Position numbers and translations under genes: made by a program | Shown here: one piece after another, positions 16,655 through 24,148 of the stretch | Position numbering within the stretch: the stretch's first letter is position 1 | How the letters are laid out: every line of letters starts with the position of its first letter | The notes under the pieces: generated by a model | What the model saw: the letters and a program-made list of their open reading frames with translations, nothing else | Databases searched by the model: none | Told to the model about the DNA's origin: nothing | NCBI RefSeq assembly: GCF_014596525.1 | Contig: NZ_MSJP01000079.1 | Span: 1-64,000 of the forward strand | Length of the DNA: 64,000 bases | Reading direction: 5' to 3' | From: Streptomyces sp. CBMA291 | GTDB taxonomy: Bacteria > Actinomycetota > Actinomycetes > Streptomycetales > Streptomycetaceae

Positions 16655-17737
16655 TCAGACGACCGCCGCCCGGACGCAGAGGACGTCCGGCAGGTGTTCG
16701 GCGAGCAGGCTCCAGCTGTCGCCGTCGTCGGCGCTCGCGTACAGCTCGCCGTTGCGGTTGCCGAAGTAGACGCCCGCCGGGTCGGCGTCGTCCGTGCACA
16801 GCGCGTCCCGCAGCACCGTGCCGTAGTGGTCGCCCCGGGGCAGCCCCTCGGCGAGCGGTTCCCAGGTCTCCCCGGCGTCGGTCGTCCGGTAGACCCGGCA
16901 CCGGCGCCCGGCCGGGACCCGGTCGGAGTCCGCCGTGATCGGGAAGACGTACGCGGTGTCCGGGCGGTGCGGGTGGGCGGCGACCGCGAAGCCGAAATCG
17001 GAGGGCAGCCCCGCGCCGATGTCGGTCCAGTGGACCCCGGCGTCGTCGCTGCGGTAGACGCCCCAGTGGTTCTGGAGGTAGAGCCGGTCGGGATCGCCCG
17101 AGTCCTGGGCGATCTTGTGGACGCACTGGCCGAACTCGGGGTGCGGGTCCGGCAGGAACACGGCCGACACCCCGTCGTTCGACGGGTCCCAGTCCGCCCC
17201 GCCGTCCCGTGACCGGAACACCCCGGCGGTCGACACCGCGACCGTCAGCGCGTCCGGGTCCCGCCGGTCGGTGACCACGGTGTGCACCGCCTCGCCGCCC
17301 CCGCCGGGCACCCAGTGGCGCCGGGTGGGGTGCTCCCACAGCGGGCGGACGAGTTCGAAGGACTCGCCGCCGTCCGCCGACCGGAAGAGCGCGGCCGGTT
17401 CCGTCCCGGCGTACACCACCCGGGGCGAGTGGGCGGGCGCGGGGTGAAGCTGCCAGACGCGCTCCAGGGAGGCTCCGGTGTCCTCGGGGAACTTCACCGC
17501 CGGCCGGGCCGGTTCGGTCCACGACCGGCCGAGGTCGTCGGAGTGGAAGACGGACGGGCCCCAGTGGGCGCTGTCGCCGCCGACCAGGACGCGCGGGGAG
17601 GGACCGCGGGTGTCGACGGCGACCGAGTAGACCGCCTGAGAAGGGAAGGCGGGATCGTCGAACTCCCAGCGTCCTGCCTGCCTGCGACCGATGAAGAGCC
17701 CCTTGCGGGTGCCCACGGTGAGAAGTACGTCGGGCAT
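16655..17737 (-). CDS. Sialidase-fold (BNR/VPS10-like) beta-propeller protein
   Basis: A 360-residue protein starting MPDVLLTVGTRKGLFIGRRQ. It has several Asp-box/BNR units: SVFHSDDLGRSWTEP, ALFRSADGGESFEL, GVFRSRDGGADWDP, GVYRSDDAGVHWTD, RVYRTTDAGETWEP and ELYASADDGDSWSL. Six such units suggest a sialidase or VPS10 propeller, but the Arg triad of true sialidases is not evident and there is no signal peptide, so function is unknown. ATG 17737 has GAAGG 8 nt upstream; the GTG at 17746 is too close to that site. It lies 150 bp downstream of the DUF5825 gene on the same strand; I have no evidence that it belongs to the RiPP cluster. Confidence 0.82.
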   Translation of the reverse strand: MPDVLLTVGTRKGLFIGRRQAGRWEFDDPAFPSQAVYSVAVDTRGPSPRVLVGGDSAHWGPSVFHSDDLGRSWTEPARPAVKFPEDTGASLERVWQLHPAPAHSPRVVYAGTEPAALFRSADGGESFELVRPLWEHPTRRHWVPGGGGEAVHTVVTDRRDPDALTVAVSTAGVFRSRDGGADWDPSNDGVSAVFLPDPHPEFGQCVHKIAQDSGDPDRLYLQNHWGVYRSDDAGVHWTDIGAGLPSDFGFAVAAHPHRPDTAYVFPITADSDRVPAGRRCRVYRTTDAGETWEPLAEGLPRGDHYGTVLRDALCTDDADPAGVYFGNRNGELYASADDGDSWSLLAEHLPDVLCVRAAVV

Positions 17738-17887
17738 GGCTGCCACCTTCAGGACGCCGTTGTCTCGGATACGGGCCAGTCTGCACCCGTGTGCCGACGA
17801 CGACCTTCCGGAACACCCCGTGCCACCGGAACCGAGCCGAGGGTGACCGCCATGGAGTACGCGCGTACGCCCGGCACCCGGACGGGC

Positions 17888-18547
17888 TCAGATCACCAGC
17901 GGCGCCTCCGACCAGCGGCGGACCCGGTACGGGGCCCACCAGAGCCGGTCGCCGAAGCGGAAGGCGAGGCTCTCGGAGAGGAGGTCGTCCAGGACGGGCC
18001 GGGGCACCGCGTCGACGGACGCGCCGTCGGCGAGGCTCTCGATGGCCTCGTGGTACTCCGGCTCGTCGATGGTGAACCGGCGCAGCTCCCCGTAGCGCCG
18101 GTCGCGGACCTGGACGAAGCCGGGGCCGTACCGGTAGACGCACTTGCAGATGTAGTACGTGGCGCGCCAGGCGAGCGCCGTCGCGGCGGGGGCGTCGGTG
18201 CCGAGGACGGCGGTCGGCGGGTGGAGGTGGCCGTAGTGGCGCCAGGCGTCGGGGTCCGGACCGGTGTGGAGCTGCCAGTCGACCGAGACGGCCAGGCTGG
18301 ACAGGTCGCCCACGAAGGCGAGCGCCCGGACCGTCCAGTCGGCGTCGGCGGGGTCGGTCACGTCGACCGGGCGGGGGAGCGTGACATGCCGGGCTCCGGC
18401 GGCGAACAGGCGCCGGGCGGCCTCGGCGCCGGACATGTCGATCTCGTAGCGGCCCAGGGCCATCGAGGGCAGCGTGCCCACCTCGGGGTCGTAGTCGCGT
18501 GAGGCGGTCACGGTGAAGGGCGCGGGGCCGGTGAGTGCAGGAGTCAT
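17888..18547 (-). CDS. DUF5825 family protein, RiPP cluster partner
   Basis: A 219-residue soluble protein that I recognise as the DUF5825 family, known to me only as a neighbour of RiPP-maturation radical SAM enzymes. Visible features are SMALGRYEIDMSGAEAARRL near residue 28, WRATYYICKCVYRYGPGFVQ in the middle, and a C-terminal LAFRFGDRLWWAPYRVRRW. No catalytic motif is recognisable. ATG 18547 has GGAG 8 nt upstream. It sits 24 nt after the radical SAM gene, so the two are cotranscribed. A role in precursor recognition or as an accessory subunit is inference from this fixed linkage. Confidence 0.8.
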   Translation of the reverse strand: MTPALTGPAPFTVTASRDYDPEVGTLPSMALGRYEIDMSGAEAARRLFAAGARHVTLPRPVDVTDPADADWTVRALAFVGDLSSLAVSVDWQLHTGPDPDAWRHYGHLHPPTAVLGTDAPAATALAWRATYYICKCVYRYGPGFVQVRDRRYGELRRFTIDEPEYHEAIESLADGASVDAVPRPVLDDLLSESLAFRFGDRLWWAPYRVRRWSEAPLVI

Positions 18548-18571
18548 CGTCGTCTCTCCGTCGGGCGGTCG

Positions 18572-20473
18572 TCAGGCGGTCGGCACGGCGAGCGCGGCCT
18601 CGCGGGCGGCGGTGTGCCGCATGAAGTCGATCCGCAGGAACTCCTCGTTGCGCGCCGGGGGCGCGATCTGCACGAACTGTCCGCCGTCCTCGAAGACCAC
18701 CCCGAGCGCCCGCCACCGCGCGAGCAGCCCGCGCAGTCCGTCCTCGTCGAGGGTGTGGTCCTTGCCCAGCTTGCGGACGGCCGCCTTCACCGTGTGCGGC
18801 TGGTCGAGCAGCCGGAACAAGGCGAGTTCGAGCGGGTCGGTCAGTTCCAGGTGCGTCCAGTCGAAGGCCCGGCGCCTGCTGACGAGGACGATCCGGTCCT
18901 CCAGGTCGCAGTGGGTGAGACGGCTGCCGGCGTAGTTCCGCCGCCAGTGCCCGATGGCCTCGTCGAGGCGGGCGACGACGTCCTCGCCGATGCCGCGCGG
19001 CGGCACGTCGAAGACGTACGCCAGGTCCAGCATCTCGTCCTCGGGGAGGTCGTAGGTGAGCCGGTACGGTTCGGCCGGGCGCAGTTCGGAGAAGCCGAGT
19101 TCCGGCTTGTTGAAGTAGGGGCTGAACCGTTCGATGGCGATCCGGGAGGACGGGCCCACCGGCGGGTTGAGGTGTTCGAGCGCGGCCAGTTGGTCCACCA
19201 CGTCGTCGTAGTCCTCGCGGTCCTCGCCGGGGAAGCCGTGCAGATAGTTCCAGGCCACCGAGAGGCCGACGGTGGCGGCGTCCCGGAGCATCCGGACGTT
19301 CTGGCCGCCGGTCACGCCCTTGTCCATCAGGGTCAGGACCCGGCTGTTGAGGCTCTCGATGCCCGGCTGGACGAAGATCAGTCCCGCGTCGGCGAGGGTC
19401 TGGAGCTGCCCCTGCCGCATGTTCGACTTGATCTCGATGTGCATGCGCAGGTCGTAGCCGCTGTCGATGATGCGCGGCAGCACCGTGTTGACGTACCCCA
19501 TGTCCAGGATGTTGTCGACGACGTACATGTCCAGGATCCGGTGCTCGCGGGCCAGTTCCATGATCTCGTCGTAGAAGACGTCCGGGCTCTTGCTGCGGAA
19601 CTCCATGAACGAGCCGTTCAGTCCGCAGAAGGTGCAGTGGTGCTTCTCGCCCCACCAGCAGCCCCGGGCGCCCTCGACGACCAGCTTGGGCTCGACCCAG
19701 TGCCGGGCGTGGGAGGCGGCGAGCCGCTCGAAGTAGCCGGAGTAGTCCGGCGGCAGGATCGCGGCGGGCGGCAGCGGGCGGGTGTTCATGGAGTTGACCA
19801 CGGAGGCGCCGTCCGCGTCGCGCCAGCAGAGCCCGGGGACCTGCGACAGCGGCTCTCCGGCGTCCAGCGCGTTGAGCAGGGCGGGGAACGACACCTCGCC
19901 CTCGCCGCGCAGGACGTAGTCGACGAAGGGGAAGTTGCGGTGCACCGCCTCGCCCTGCTTGCCGTCGCAGTTGGCGCCGCCCATGGCCGTCGCGATGTGC
20001 GGGGCGAGACGCTTCACGTACTTCGCCGCCGCGAGGGCGGCGGTGTTCTGCTGGAACGTCGAGGTGAAACCGACCACGTCCGGGGCGATTTCCACGATGC
20101 GCTCGGCGATGTGACGGACGAAATCGGGCGCGGTCGTGTGGAGTGCCTTCGTCATCTCCATACGGGGCCCGCGCACCCGGGTGCGCATCGCGTCGGTGAA
20201 TTCCTGGACCCGCCATCCGGGGTCGTCGTAAAGGGCGGACGAGAACACCCAGTCGCCACAGCCGAGGAAATAGGAGCCAAGGGAGTAGTAGGAGTAGTCC
20301 TCAAGGGTGAATTCCGTGTTGCTGGTGATCCAGTCCACGTATTCGATATTCGCGTGGAGAACGTCCGCCGTGCCGTTCGGGACGCGCTCGTCGACACTGC
20401 GCTTGAGAATTCCGAGAGCCAGCGACGGGAGGTCGATCGGGGCCCAGGGCATGTTCACCAGGAGTACGCGCAT
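18572..20473 (-). CDS. B12-binding radical SAM RiPP maturase (probable C-methyltransferase)
   Basis: A 633-residue enzyme. Residues about 1-215 form a cobalamin-binding-like domain (RVLLVNMPWAPIDLPSLAL; VVGFTSTFQQNTAALAAAKY; AMGGANCDG; YVLRGEGEVSFPALL). The radical SAM core has an unusual CX7CX2C cluster site: Cys272, Cys280 and Cys283 in ARGCWWGEKHHCTFCGLNG. A C-terminal extension (about 470-633) completes the pattern of the RiPP maturation radical SAM protein 1 class, whose studied relatives methylate unactivated carbons of precursor peptides. ATG 20473 has AGAGG about 9 nt upstream. It follows the precursor gene after a hairpin and precedes the DUF5825 gene. Likely substrate: the 39-residue peptide encoded at 20556-20675. 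Confidence 0.93.
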   Translation of the reverse strand: MRVLLVNMPWAPIDLPSLALGILKRSVDERVPNGTADVLHANIEYVDWITSNTEFTLEDYSYYSLGSYFLGCGDWVFSSALYDDPGWRVQEFTDAMRTRVRGPRMEMTKALHTTAPDFVRHIAERIVEIAPDVVGFTSTFQQNTAALAAAKYVKRLAPHIATAMGGANCDGKQGEAVHRNFPFVDYVLRGEGEVSFPALLNALDAGEPLSQVPGLCWRDADGASVVNSMNTRPLPPAAILPPDYSGYFERLAASHARHWVEPKLVVEGARGCWWGEKHHCTFCGLNGSFMEFRSKSPDVFYDEIMELAREHRILDMYVVDNILDMGYVNTVLPRIIDSGYDLRMHIEIKSNMRQGQLQTLADAGLIFVQPGIESLNSRVLTLMDKGVTGGQNVRMLRDAATVGLSVAWNYLHGFPGEDREDYDDVVDQLAALEHLNPPVGPSSRIAIERFSPYFNKPELGFSELRPAEPYRLTYDLPEDEMLDLAYVFDVPPRGIGEDVVARLDEAIGHWRRNYAGSRLTHCDLEDRIVLVSRRRAFDWTHLELTDPLELALFRLLDQPHTVKAAVRKLGKDHTLDEDGLRGLLARWRALGVVFEDGGQFVQIAPPARNEEFLRIDFMRHTAAREAALAVPTA

Positions 20474-20519
20474 GGCTCGCCTCTTCTCGTGTGACCGGTC
20501 GGGTCGGGTGGGTGGGGAG

Positions 20520-20545
20520 CCGGTCCCGCACGGGTGCGGGACCGG
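20520..20545 (-). terminator. Hairpin directly after the precursor gene (attenuator or processing site)
   Basis: CCGGTCCCGCAC (20520-20531) and GTGCGGGACCGG (20534-20545) are perfectly complementary, giving a 12-bp GC-rich stem with a minimal loop. In transcript order it starts 10 nt after the precursor stop codon and ends about 46 nt before the radical SAM start. There is no U tract. Such an element would let the precursor be made in excess over the enzymes encoded behind it. Confidence 0.82.
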
Positions 20546-20555
20546 TCCCTCGGTG

Positions 20556-20675
20556 CTACTTGCCCTCGTCCTCCATCTCCTCCGCGGAGCGGAGGTAGAC
20601 GACGACGCCGACGCCCGGCTTGCGGCTCTCCTCGTCGCCCTCGAGCGGGTCGCCGTGGATGATGTCCTTCTGCAT
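20556..20675 (-). CDS. RiPP precursor peptide, 39 residues
   Basis: A small peptide reading MQKDIIHGDPLEGDEESRKP (1-20), then GVGVVVYLR (21-29), then SAEEMEDEGK (30-39). The strongly acidic flanks and the Val-rich hydrophobic centre look like leader, core and follower. ATG 20675 has AGGGGGTG 5 nt upstream, a strong site, and lies 5 nt after the S9 peptidase stop; TAG ends the gene, followed by a hairpin. Position between an S9 peptidase and a B12 radical SAM maturase supports a precursor role. Val side chains are typical C-methylation targets in this enzyme class. No Cys, and Ser30 is the only Ser/Thr after the leader, so lanthionine or thiazole chemistry is unlikely. Not a family I can name. 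Confidence 0.85.
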   Translation of the reverse strand: MQKDIIHGDPLEGDEESRKPGVGVVVYLRSAEEMEDEGK

Positions 20676-20680
20676 GATGT

Positions 20681-22600
20681 TCACCCCCTCTCCCGGTGCG
20701 AGGACGGCTCGGCCGGTGCGGGTGCCGGAGGCAGCCCGCGGCCGAGAAATCTGAGGGACCGTGTGATCACGGCCAGGTGGTCGGCCCCGTCGTAGCCGTC
20801 GTGGCCCGAGTCCAGCCACATCAGCTCGTGGGCCACGCCGCCCGCGCGCAGCACGTCCAGATACGCCTCGATCTGCTCCGGCGGGCACTTGGCGTCCCGG
20901 CGCGCGGCGACCACCAGGAGCGGTGCGCGGATGGCGGAGGCGTACGTGGAAGGGGAGGCGTGGGCGTAGGCCTCGGGGACCTCGTCCGGGGTGCCGCCGA
21001 ACAGCGCGGTGTCCAGCGCCTGGAGGGCGGGCGTGGAGTGCCGGAAGGCCGTGACGCAGTCGGCGAGCGGCTTGACCGCCACCCCTGCGTCCCACAGCTC
21101 CGGCCGGGTCCCCAGGGCGAGCAGGGTCAGATAGCCGCCCCACGAGGTGCCGCACAGTCCCACGGCGCCCTCCCGGCCGATGCCCCGCTCGATCAGCTCG
21201 GCCCTGGCCCGCACCAGGTCGGCGACCTGGGTGTGCCCGACGCCCTCGGAGTAGGCGGAGCGCCAGCGGGGTCCGTAGCCGGTCGAGCCCCGGTAGTTGA
21301 CCCGGGCCACGGCGTATCCCGAGCCGACGAGGGTCTGGACCATGGGGTCGTAGGCGTCGCGGTCGTGGTCGGCCGGTCCGCCGTGGACGAGGAAGACCAG
21401 CGGATACGGGGCGGGCCGGTCGGCGGGGGTGGTGACGAAGGTGTGCACCGGTCCGTCGGGGCCGGGTGTCCACAGGTCCTGGCGCTGCCCGAAGCGGGGC
21501 AGGCGCCACTGGCTCTGCCCGGGGAGCGAGGCACCCGAGAGGGACAGCGCGCGCGGTACGTTCACGGCGTCGGTCCAGAGGAAGTGGACGTCGCCGTCGG
21601 CGGCGGGTACGGCGTCCAGGACGCTGCCCTCGGGGGTGGGTACCGGGGTCAGTTCGCGGCGGTCCAGGTCGGCGGTGAAGAGCCGGCTGCGGCCGTGCCG
21701 GTCCTGCCGGAGCAGGACCCGGGGGCGGCCCGTTCCGGGGTACCAGCGGGCGGTCGTCTCGGTGTCGAAGGCGCACCAGGGGAGCAGGTCGAGGCCGCGC
21801 CCGGGGGCCCAGGTGCCCAGGTGGTAGCGGCCGTCCCGCTCGCGCATCACGAGGAGGAGGGGGCGGCCGGGGGAGGAGCCCGGGGCGGGTGGGGACGGGG
21901 GTGCGGTCGCCGAGGGGCCGGGCGCGGGCCCGGTCGCGGAGCTTGACGCGGGCGCGGTCCCGGCTTCGGCTTCGGGCAGGCTCGCGGCGGCGGGGGCGAA
22001 GCCGAGGGCCCAGGTGCGTTCGCGGGTCCCGGAGAGCACGTCGACGATGGTTCCGTCCGGGGCCAGCAGGGTCACGGCCCGCGCGGAGTGGGCGGGTCCC
22101 GAGACCGCGAGGAGCCCGCCGTCCGGGGACAGGTCGCAGAGGGTGCCGGACTCCTTCGTACGCAGGACGGGGACGCCGGTGCCGCCGCGCCGCCCCAGGT
22201 GCACGCTGAACCCCTCGGGGTCCCGGATGCCGACGGCGACCGTGCCCGCCTCGGTCAGGGCGAGACCGGCGGGCCGCCCGTACGGCACTCCGGCCAGGGC
22301 CGGGCGGTCGGGTCCGCCGTCGAAGTCCTGGGTGCGCCAGGCGCCGCTGCCGCCCGGGTCCTCGTCGAACCACCACACGGCGTCCTCGGCGTCGAGGGCG
22401 CAGAGCAGGGTGCCGTGCGGTCGGTCGGTCAGCTGTCGTCCGGTGCCGGTGGAGCGGTCCCAGGTGAAGATCTCGCAGCGGCCGTCGGCGTCGCCGGTGT
22501 AGACCATCCGGTCCGGGTCGCGGGGGCTGGTCACGGGCAGGACCGGCCGGTAGACGCCGTAGGTGCGGGCGGCCGTCTTCGGGGGCGGGGGCGGGGTCAC
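20681..22600 (-). CDS. S9-family (prolyl oligopeptidase-type) serine peptidase
   Basis: A 639-residue protein with an N-terminal beta-propeller (about 10-380) and a C-terminal alpha/beta-hydrolase domain. The triad reads Ser496 in CGTSWGGY, Asp579 in AARRDAKCP and His610 in DSGHDGYDG; the oxyanion region is FLVHGGPADHD and the strand after it VNYRGSTGYGPRWR. A Pro/Ala/Ser-rich insert (about 235-275) interrupts the propeller. No signal peptide. It starts at a GTG overlapping the MFS stop (GTGA) with AAGGAGG 4 nt upstream, and ends 5 nt before the precursor ATG. A leader- or follower-cleaving role is inferred; cleavage after Pro20 of the precursor would release GVGVVVYLR at the N-terminus. Confidence 0.9.
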   Translation of the reverse strand: MTPPPPPKTAARTYGVYRPVLPVTSPRDPDRMVYTGDADGRCEIFTWDRSTGTGRQLTDRPHGTLLCALDAEDAVWWFDEDPGGSGAWRTQDFDGGPDRPALAGVPYGRPAGLALTEAGTVAVGIRDPEGFSVHLGRRGGTGVPVLRTKESGTLCDLSPDGGLLAVSGPAHSARAVTLLAPDGTIVDVLSGTRERTWALGFAPAAASLPEAEAGTAPASSSATGPAPGPSATAPPSPPAPGSSPGRPLLLVMRERDGRYHLGTWAPGRGLDLLPWCAFDTETTARWYPGTGRPRVLLRQDRHGRSRLFTADLDRRELTPVPTPEGSVLDAVPAADGDVHFLWTDAVNVPRALSLSGASLPGQSQWRLPRFGQRQDLWTPGPDGPVHTFVTTPADRPAPYPLVFLVHGGPADHDRDAYDPMVQTLVGSGYAVARVNYRGSTGYGPRWRSAYSEGVGHTQVADLVRARAELIERGIGREGAVGLCGTSWGGYLTLLALGTRPELWDAGVAVKPLADCVTAFRHSTPALQALDTALFGGTPDEVPEAYAHASPSTYASAIRAPLLVVAARRDAKCPPEQIEAYLDVLRAGGVAHELMWLDSGHDGYDGADHLAVITRSLRFLGRGLPPAPAPAEPSSHRERG

Positions 22601-23853
22601 GGCGCCTCCTTGACGACGAGTCCGGCGCGGACGGTCGCGTACAGCGCGAGTGCGGCGAACGCGCCCGCGCAGCCCCAGGCCACCGGGCGGCCGCCGTACG
22701 AGGCCACCAGGACCCCCGCCGCCACGGGCGCGAGGACCGCGACGGCCTGCCCTGCGGTGCCGAGGACCGTGCCCATCCGGGCCAGCAGCCGGTCGGGGGT
22801 GACCAGGATCGCCCGGGTCTGGAGGACGACCACGACGGACGGCACGATCAGCGACACCCCGCTCAGGAGCAGCCCGTAGGTCCAGGTCCGGGAGGCGAAG
22901 GCGAGTCCGGCGGCGGTCGGGACCATGGCCCAGGAGGCGCCGGTCACGATCCGGGCGGCCGGGATCCGCCGGACCAGCCAGGGTGCGGCGAGCGCGCCGA
23001 GGAGTCCGCCGACGCCGGCCAGGGTGAGGATGAGCCCGATCGAGGAGGGGCTCGCGCCCTGGTCGTGGGAGGTGAAGACGGCGTGGAAGTAGAGGGTGCC
23101 GAGCAGGGCGTTGATCCCCGCGGTCCACACGACCACGAAGCGCAGGAAGGGTTCGGCCCACACGAAGCGCAGCCCCTCGGAGAGGTCGCGGGTGAAGGAG
23201 CCTGCCGGGCCTTCCCGTTCGGGTGTCAGGTCTGTGCGGATGGCCTTGGTCGCGGCGGCGACCAGCAGGAACGACACCGCGTCGGCGAGCAGCGGCACCC
23301 AGCGGGCCAGTTGGTAGAGGACGCCGCCCAGGGACGGTCCGACGATCTGCACGGCCTGGTCGCGTGCCTGGAGGAGGCCGATCGCCCGGGGGTACTCGCC
23401 GGGCGGTACGAGGCGCCTGATCGTTCCGGAGGCGGCCGCCCCGTAGGTGGCGCTGGCCGCCTGCTCGACCACGGCGGCGAGGAGTACGTGGACGAGGACG
23501 ACCCGGCCGAGGGCCACGGCGACGAAGACCGATCCCATGGCGGCGGCCGCGGTCAGGGCCGCCGCGTACATCATCGGCTTGCGGGGCCGGCGGTCGGCGA
23601 ACACGCCCGCGACCGGGGAGACCACGAGTCCGCTGATCAGGGCGGTCGAGCCGACGAGTCCGGCGAGCCCGGCGGAGTATCCGGCGCCCAGCAGGATCAG
23701 CGGAAGGAAAAGCGAGGAAGCGCAGGTGCCGAGACCGTCGACGGCCCCGGCGAGCCAGAAGAGCGAGAAGTCCCGTCTTCGGAACGGAGAGCGGGGGGAT
23801 TCTTTCGATAATTCGGGGCCGGAGGGTCTTAACGCCTCTTCGGCCTCGCCCAT
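22597..23853 (-). CDS. MFS transporter, probable exporter/immunity protein of the RiPP cluster
   Basis: A 418-residue permease of the MFS_3-like (enterobactin exporter-type) group with about 12 hydrophobic helices. Signature loops are FADRRPRKPMMYAAALTAAA (the GxxxDRxxRR-like loop 2-3), RRLVPPGEYPRAIGLLQARD and a second-half LVRRIPAARIVTGASW. It is the first gene of the RiPP operon; its stop overlaps the peptidase start by 4 nt. The probable promoter is at 23942-23970. Export of the mature peptide and self-protection are inferred from position. Base composition upstream is less GC-rich than the rest. Confidence 0.9.
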   Translation of the reverse strand: MGEAEEALRPSGPELSKESPRSPFRRRDFSLFWLAGAVDGLGTCASSLFLPLILLGAGYSAGLAGLVGSTALISGLVVSPVAGVFADRRPRKPMMYAAALTAAAAMGSVFVAVALGRVVLVHVLLAAVVEQAASATYGAAASGTIRRLVPPGEYPRAIGLLQARDQAVQIVGPSLGGVLYQLARWVPLLADAVSFLLVAAATKAIRTDLTPEREGPAGSFTRDLSEGLRFVWAEPFLRFVVVWTAGINALLGTLYFHAVFTSHDQGASPSSIGLILTLAGVGGLLGALAAPWLVRRIPAARIVTGASWAMVPTAAGLAFASRTWTYGLLLSGVSLIVPSVVVVLQTRAILVTPDRLLARMGTVLGTAGQAVAVLAPVAAGVLVASYGGRPVAWGCAGAFAALALYATVRAGLVVKEAP

Positions 23854-23941
23854 CAGGATTCCCGCTCGGGGGATATTGCTGACGCTGACGCACCCACAAT
23901 GCCCCCTGTGAAAAGCGGACTTCCGGCCGTTGAGGGTTGTG

Positions 23942-23970
23942 ATCGTAGCGAACGGATAGACCGCTCACAA
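23942..23970 (-). promoter_or_regulatory. Probable sigma-70-type promoter of the RiPP operon
   Basis: On the minus strand TTGTGA (23970-23965) is followed after exactly 17 nt by TACGAT (23947-23942), a good housekeeping-type match. The start site would be near 23935, giving a leader of about 80 nt before the MFS ATG. TTGATCAA, an 8-bp palindrome, lies upstream at 23993-24000. The stretch 23860-24010 is clearly richer in A/T than its surroundings. Confidence 0.65.
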
Positions 23971-24010
23971 TACCTGAGTTCGAATACGGTTCTTGATCAA
24001 GGCAGGGGGA

Positions 24011-24148
24011 TTCCGGGGTTCCGCGCGACCGGCCCGCGCGCGGCCCCGGGGGCGGCGGGGTGGGGCGCACGGGCACGGTGGGGATGGTGGGGCGTGGCGC
24101 GTGGGGCCGGAGGGGGCCGTGTGAGGGGCGCGCGGGGGACCGGTGGGG
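24011..24148. other. G-rich spacer without a gene
   Basis: Between the RiPP promoter region and the flavoenzyme stop the plus strand is very G-rich, with repeated GGGG runs (for example around 24056-24095) able to form G-quadruplexes. I see no hairpin with a convincing stem and no ORF. Confidence 0.4.

Noticed and set aside
16655..17737. Sialidase-fold gene as a sixth member of the RiPP operon
   Set aside because: It is separated by 150 bp, has its own ribosome site and no link to peptide maturation. Kept as a neighbour only.
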